A stretch of 64,000 bases of DNA, taken from Bisporella sp. PMI_857 (taxonomy: Eukaryota; Ascomycota; Leotiomycetes; Helotiales; Helotiaceae). Positions 59,725-64,000 of the stretch are shown piece by piece. The translations under genes were made by a program, and so were the position numbers. The stretch spans positions 62,001 through 126,000 of the forward strand of contig JAJSPD010000016.1 in NCBI GenBank assembly GCA_021307315.1, written 5' to 3'. The first letter of the stretch is position 1, and each line of letters opens with the position of its first letter. The notes under the pieces were generated by a model. It was not told where the DNA came from and did not search any database. It saw only the letters and a program-made list of their open reading frames with translations.

Positions 59725-61307
59725 ATGGCTTCAGAAAATCGAGGTCCCCAGGCTGGATCCGTAGCAATTGCTTTTCTGACGGCTTCATGGCTCACAGTCT
59801 CCTTGAGAGTGTATGTGAGGGCAGTGATGATGAGATCGTTTGGAATCGATGACTATACTGCAGTTCTTTCATTGGTAATAAATATTTTCGTCTTATTTAT
59901 TGTTACCCGCGCTGATGATGTATTAGGTTCTTTTCACGCTTTATTGCGCGTTTGTTCTTGATGGAGTGCACTACGGGACTGGCAGGCATCTGCTCGAAAT
60001 GATCGAAGAGCCCCATGGCATACAAAACTTCGTACTATCCATGAAGGCATGCAGCAAAAGAAACCTTTTGAGAGGATTAGAGACTGACAATGGTACAGGC
60101 ATGGTGGATTGCGGAATTGGCATATGTTGCTAGCACCACTGTTCTCAAAATCAGCATCGGCTTTTTCCTTCTGCGGGTATGCGTGAGGAAGGTCCAAAGA
60201 ACCATAATTTGGGTAGTCGTGGGTATTGTTACAATTTATAGTTGTTATTATTTCATCGTTATCATCTTCCAATGCCTGCCAGTGTCGTATTTCTGGAATC
60301 GATTCAACTTTTCCAACTTGCCTGAGAAAGGAAAATGTATTAGTGATGGTATGGTGGCTGGGTCAACATATACACATAGTGCCCTCAGCATAATAGCTGA
60401 TTGGACACTTGGTATCCTGCCTATATTCGTTGTCTGGGAGCTAAAAATGAATCCAAGAACAAAGGTGTCTGTGGCAATCATCTTGGGGCTTGGCGCACTG
60501 TAAGGGAGAGTCCCCAATCCTTCTGAATGCCAATGGCTAATAGATTGAAGTGGCTCAACAGCGACAATTGTGCGCATACCTTATATTAAACAGCTGACGC
60601 AGACACACGATTTTCTCTTCGCAAATGTCGACGTTTCAATATGTTGGTACTTCCACCATCCCTCTACCCGGATGACTAACATAGAAGCAGGGTCCACCAT
60701 CGAGCCGGGTATCGGAATAACAGCATCAGCTATGGCTACATTAAGACCACTTTTCTTGAACTTTTTTTCACGTTCTCGTCTTCTAGGGTCATCGACGAAT
60801 CCTTCCCAAGCCTGGGTGAGGGGAACGCCGGGCAGTCGTCAACAAGCGTATTTTCGCTCCGGAAATAGTAACGACAATCGATCAGGCGGTGAAGGATTCG
60901 GACTGTCTGGTCTCGGGGTTGACATTCCCAAAGGGTCTGGAGTATCAACCACAATACATAGTTTGAACGACATCCGCGTCACCGAGGAAAAGGAGACAGC
61001 TCGTGCAGCCAGGGAGCGAGCATTGGGCAAAGATGAAGAAGCCGAGGCTGTAAATGAGATTGTCAACCGAATGCTAAGGTTTGGAAGTTTGAGAACAAAC
61101 GCAGCGAGCTCAAAGGCGCTCAAAGGAAAATCAAGCGCGTGGAATTCAAGTCAGAGTCGATTAGCAGATGATAGTAGCAGCGAAGAAACATTTGTGACCG
61201 GGCCCCAGATGGGTATCCGTAAAACGACGGAAATCACAACAACTAAAGAATGGAGAGATCAGCCTGGAGATAACATACCAATGAGCAGTGGCAAGGGTGA
61301 TGGGTAA
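59725..61307 (+). CDS. Pth11-like seven-TM rhodopsin-domain receptor
   Basis: Five exons, 59725-59874, 59927-60046, 60099-60499, 60551-60642 and 60691-61307, give about 459 aa. The pattern is that of the fungal rhodopsin-domain (SAT4/Pth11-related) family: an early segment SLRVYVRAVMMRSFGIDDYT, VHYGTGRHL, WWIAELAYVASTTVLKISIGFF, the FQCLPVSYFWNRF loop with its Cys, ADWTLGILPIFVVWELKMN, TATIVRIPYIKQL and WSTIEPGIGI closing the seventh segment. A long Ser-rich cytosolic tail follows. It lacks the Cys-rich CFEM domain found in Pth11 itself. Such receptors are proposed to sense surface or nutrient cues. Intron 2 is GC-AG, intron 4 has no in-frame stop. Confidence 0.88.
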
Positions 61308-62589
61308 GGCATACAAAGCCATTGGAAGAAAGTCCATCAAATAAGATGGATGCTCTCCATGTCAAAGTGCCAGAGGAGGAACCCGCTCTTCTCAAATACG
61401 AATGTAAAGTCTGCTCTATACAATGTCCACTAGCTGCCAGTATTGGACATGAGATTAGACTTGGGTCCTAGGATGGTAAGGGTATTCGTTGCACCTCATA
61501 ATCGTACAAGTTAGGAGGCAGCGAACGACTATATATGTTATGTGTGCTTTCTCGTTGCGATATATTTCAAGAAGTCCACAGGATATATGCTTATAATAAG
61601 CCTTAATGTAGTCATGGGGGAAGAGGACATTAATCTCGCCAAGTCGTGGAGTTTGGAGAAGTGGACTAGTCATTTCCTTGGCAAGCACAATCCTCATAGA
61701 ACTTATATCATATACTTAATCTGCTTGCATCGCTGTTGGATAAAAACTTTCCCTCTTACATGCTCATGTGTTGGTTAGTGGATGAGGCCTCAGTGACTTC
61801 TTATGGAATCTCTATAAAGTTGCTTTGGTCGAGACAAGTAAAGATAGCTAGCAGTTCATATTAAGTATTGAAGATCAAGCGCGCACTACTAAGGGGTATG
61901 ACCTGTGATAGAAATTTCGAGAAACTCTTTGCTGATATTTTTTGATCTTCCAAGCCCATTCTTCTTTGACTAGGCCAAAATAGGCTCTCAATAAGATAGC
62001 AGCACCCCATTTCATGTATAGTAGAATCATCATGTAGATGATGATTAGTTTTGCCTCATCCAATATGTGCGCTTGAGATATTCCGAGAAGGGACTTGAAT
62101 AGAATAAAGAGATGGCATCATGGCAGAGCAAGTCGCGGGGATAATGGTAGTCAAACACGGAAAGTCTCATTGTTCAATAATGTTGATTCGGCAAAGAGCT
62201 TTCTTGGACCCAACGCCACGCTGATGTAATGTGGCAGATGATTCAAGCCTTTCCAAGCTGCTTGAAGAAAGCTTTATACTGGTTTGCATTCGGAATTGAG
62301 ATCCCCGGTCCAATGGGTTTTAGAGGATTCCAGCTTTGTCGAGATTCAAAATCTGATCTGCAGAGGCAAGATCCTGGGGTCCATGCCATATGAAAGGCAA
62401 ATACCTGCATTCGTATAATGACTGCTTCGTGCCATCCCTCGTGTTATGAAATTTCAAATTGAAGGAGGTTCATTAGCTCAAGGCGAAATCTTGCTAGTAG
62501 AAACAACCAGGATGCCCTTTTTCACATTCTACTTTGGACCTAAGCCTACAAGTGGCACTGCATTTCATAACCAGGCAAGGAAGCATAGA
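61308..62589. other. intergenic, no RiPP precursor seen
   Basis: About 1.3 kb between the receptor and the UstYa gene. I looked for a secreted frame with repeated core peptides separated by dibasic sites and found none. The region should hold the UstYa gene promoter. Confidence 0.45.
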
Positions 62590-63538
62590 ATGTCGGATGC
62601 CCACCTCTACGCTGAACGCTTGCTATCTAAGTCAGAAGTCAGTGAGGAAGGTTCCAGTCGAGAAGATGGATTTCATAGCATATCTCGTGTTGAAAGATGG
62701 ATCCTGGCAGCTCTTGCATTCTTTGCTACGTCAACACTTCTGCTTCTGGTTGCTTACTCCACAAAGCAACCCTCAGATCAGCAGTGTGGACGCCAATTAT
62801 CAGTCTGGTGTAAGTTTGTTCGACAAACCCGAAAGAGTTCGAGGAATACAGGCTTATCGATTAACCCCAGCACCTTTGCTAGACGCTGTTCAATATGAAG
62901 AAATCGATTTTGTGAACCGACCAGAGCAACCATCTATCTATCGAGGCGCTCCAACGCATGAACTGGAAAGAGAATGGGAGAAACTTTGGTTCTGTAGGCA
63001 CTTGACTCTTGATTCCAGCTCCGGACAGGTGACTAACATAAATAGATGGCGCAGTTCCAATTCCAGAGAATAAGATGCAGTACCTAAACCGCACCCTACA
63101 AGAGACATGGAGCACACAGCCAGACGGTTCTGGATACCGTGCTCTGATAGAAGTATTTCACCAACTTCATTGCCTAGTACGCACACCCTTGAATCCTCAT
63201 GAACCTTATTAATACTGTAAAAGGATGTTATCAGACAGTATACCTGGCGTGATTATTATGCGCAACATCCGGAAACTGTCAGCATACCTTTTCTACTCCT
63301 ACAAGACAATGAAGTGTACGCACGAAAGCATACTGATCACTGTATTGAGGCCTTAAGGCTCTCAATCATGTGCCATGGAGACGTGACGCCATATCTATTA
63401 AAAACAGATCCGAATGCACCTGCAGGTGTAGATCCTGACTTTAGTCCGCATCATAAGTGTGTCAAATTTGACCCGTTGGTTGAATTTATGAATGGCCAGA
63501 AGTATAAAGTGGAGTCTCACAATCCGCATCGACTATGA
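62590..63538 (+). CDS. UstYa-like (DUF3328) oxidase-type protein
   Basis: Four exons, 62590-62809, 62871-62993, 63046-63176 and 63224-63538, give about 262 aa. A short cytosolic leader, one membrane segment (ILAALAFFATSTLLLLVAYS, about 38-57), then the family signature SVWSPLLDAVQYE and PIPENKMQYLNRT, and the two metal-like HxxHC motifs HQLHC (His153, His156, Cys157) and HTDHC (His194, His197, Cys198), the latter followed by EALR. UstYa proteins drive oxidative cyclisation in ustiloxin-type RiPP pathways (UstYa and UstYb act together), and relatives work in other fungal pathways. It was reconstructed from four exons, the splices restoring each motif. No second copy or precursor is in the window. 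Confidence 0.9.
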
Positions 63539-63860
63539 TCATGTATACTACAGCAAAATTGGGTCGAACAAGTATTATCTTGCTTGGCTTTAAGTGTGTA
63601 TGTAATAGGATCGATTTCTGGGCTGAACAATATCCGTTCCTGCACTTTTATTGAGAACTATATGAGAAATGATACCTTGAAAAAGCAATGATGAGGAGCG
63701 GAGTTTTGATATCAGCAAACCTCTTAATGATGTCAAGGGGAGTGTAAAAAGAGAATGAAGTTCAGATTGGACTTAGTATAAATTCCCCATGTGCTACTGA
63801 ATTATACTCTTCATTTGAAGCATCCAACATTGATTGTCAGCATACCCTGCACTGTCTAAA
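63539..63860. other. intergenic spacer
   Basis: About 320 bp after the UstYa stop, AT-rich, with no supported feature. Confidence 0.4.
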
Positions 63861-64000
63861 ATGATACTTCTTGGCATACCCGCTAGCGCCCGCATGCATT
63901 CAAGATTCCATGATAGCTTGCTTCATTCAATATTTACTGCTACTTACAGGGACGCATTGCACCAGGCTCTTCTGAATCATGTGGCAGACGCCCGGCTTGG
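63861..64000 (+). CDS. possible gene start cut by window edge
   Basis: From ATG at 63861 a frame stays open to the window end (MILLGIPASARMHSRFHDSL onward, then YRDALHQALLNHVADARL). The DALHQALLNHV stretch faintly recalls the early part of FAD-dependent monooxygenases, where a sugar-like helix of that form follows the FAD motif, but the FAD motif itself is not seen. It is too short to decide. Confidence 0.25.
   Translation, partial: MILLGIPASARMHSRFHDSLLHSIFTATYRDALHQALLNHVADARL

Noticed and set aside
1..64000. PKS, NRPS, terpene cyclase, CRISPR array, rRNA or complete mobile element
   Set aside because: None of their signature motifs was seen on either strand in any frame.

Overview
This window looks like nuclear DNA of a filamentous ascomycete (Pezizomycotina). 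The signs are many genes split by introns of about 40-100 nt with GT...AG (a few GC...AG) ends, fungus-restricted families (HET domain, Pth11-like receptor, UstYa/DUF3328, Clr5, bZIP with DUF3425, SUR7/PalI, Zn2Cys6 factors) and no operons. A leotiomycete-like species is my guess from overall feel only; nothing in the window proves the class. All gene models were spliced by hand from frame continuity and family conservation, so exon ends are predictions.

Layout. 1-6.3 kb: gene-poor, with a small hypothetical reading frame and a possible degraded zinc-cluster exon. 6.3-14.1 kb: a Zn2Cys6 transcription factor, the ribosomal protein gene RPS2 (uS5), a poorly resolved membrane-protein exon and a large Ser/Thr/Gly-rich signal-anchored protein. 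14.7-22.7 kb: a small membrane protein, then an ACC-synthase-like PLP enzyme, a bZIP/DUF3425 factor, an SDR and a cytochrome P450, which resemble a small specialised-metabolism group without a PKS or NRPS. 24.9-27.0 kb: a HET-domain gene between gene-poor stretches (22.7-24.9 and 27.0-30.1 kb).

30-52.8 kb is mostly housekeeping: SUR7-type eisosome protein, PPZ-type phosphatase, a small At2g23090-type zinc-finger protein, a degraded F-box-like gene, a GT90/CAP10 glycosyltransferase, a small secreted double-psi beta-barrel protein, a two-TM hypothetical, PRP17/CDC40, ERV14 (cornichon), methionine aminopeptidase 1 and kynurenine 3-monooxygenase (BNA4). The last two are divergent over about 400 bp.

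52.8-64 kb is accessory again: a broken minus-strand locus, a Clr5-domain protein, a Pth11-like seven-TM receptor and a complete UstYa-like (DUF3328) gene carrying both HxxHC motifs. UstYa proteins act in fungal RiPP pathways (ustiloxin, phomopsin) and in some other pathways; no precursor peptide gene is visible inside the window, and the cluster, if any, would continue past the right edge.

The most interesting leads are the orphan UstYa gene, the PLP/bZIP/SDR/P450 group including a P450 whose I-helix lacks the usual acidic residue, and a perfect 20-bp palindrome just upstream of RPS2.
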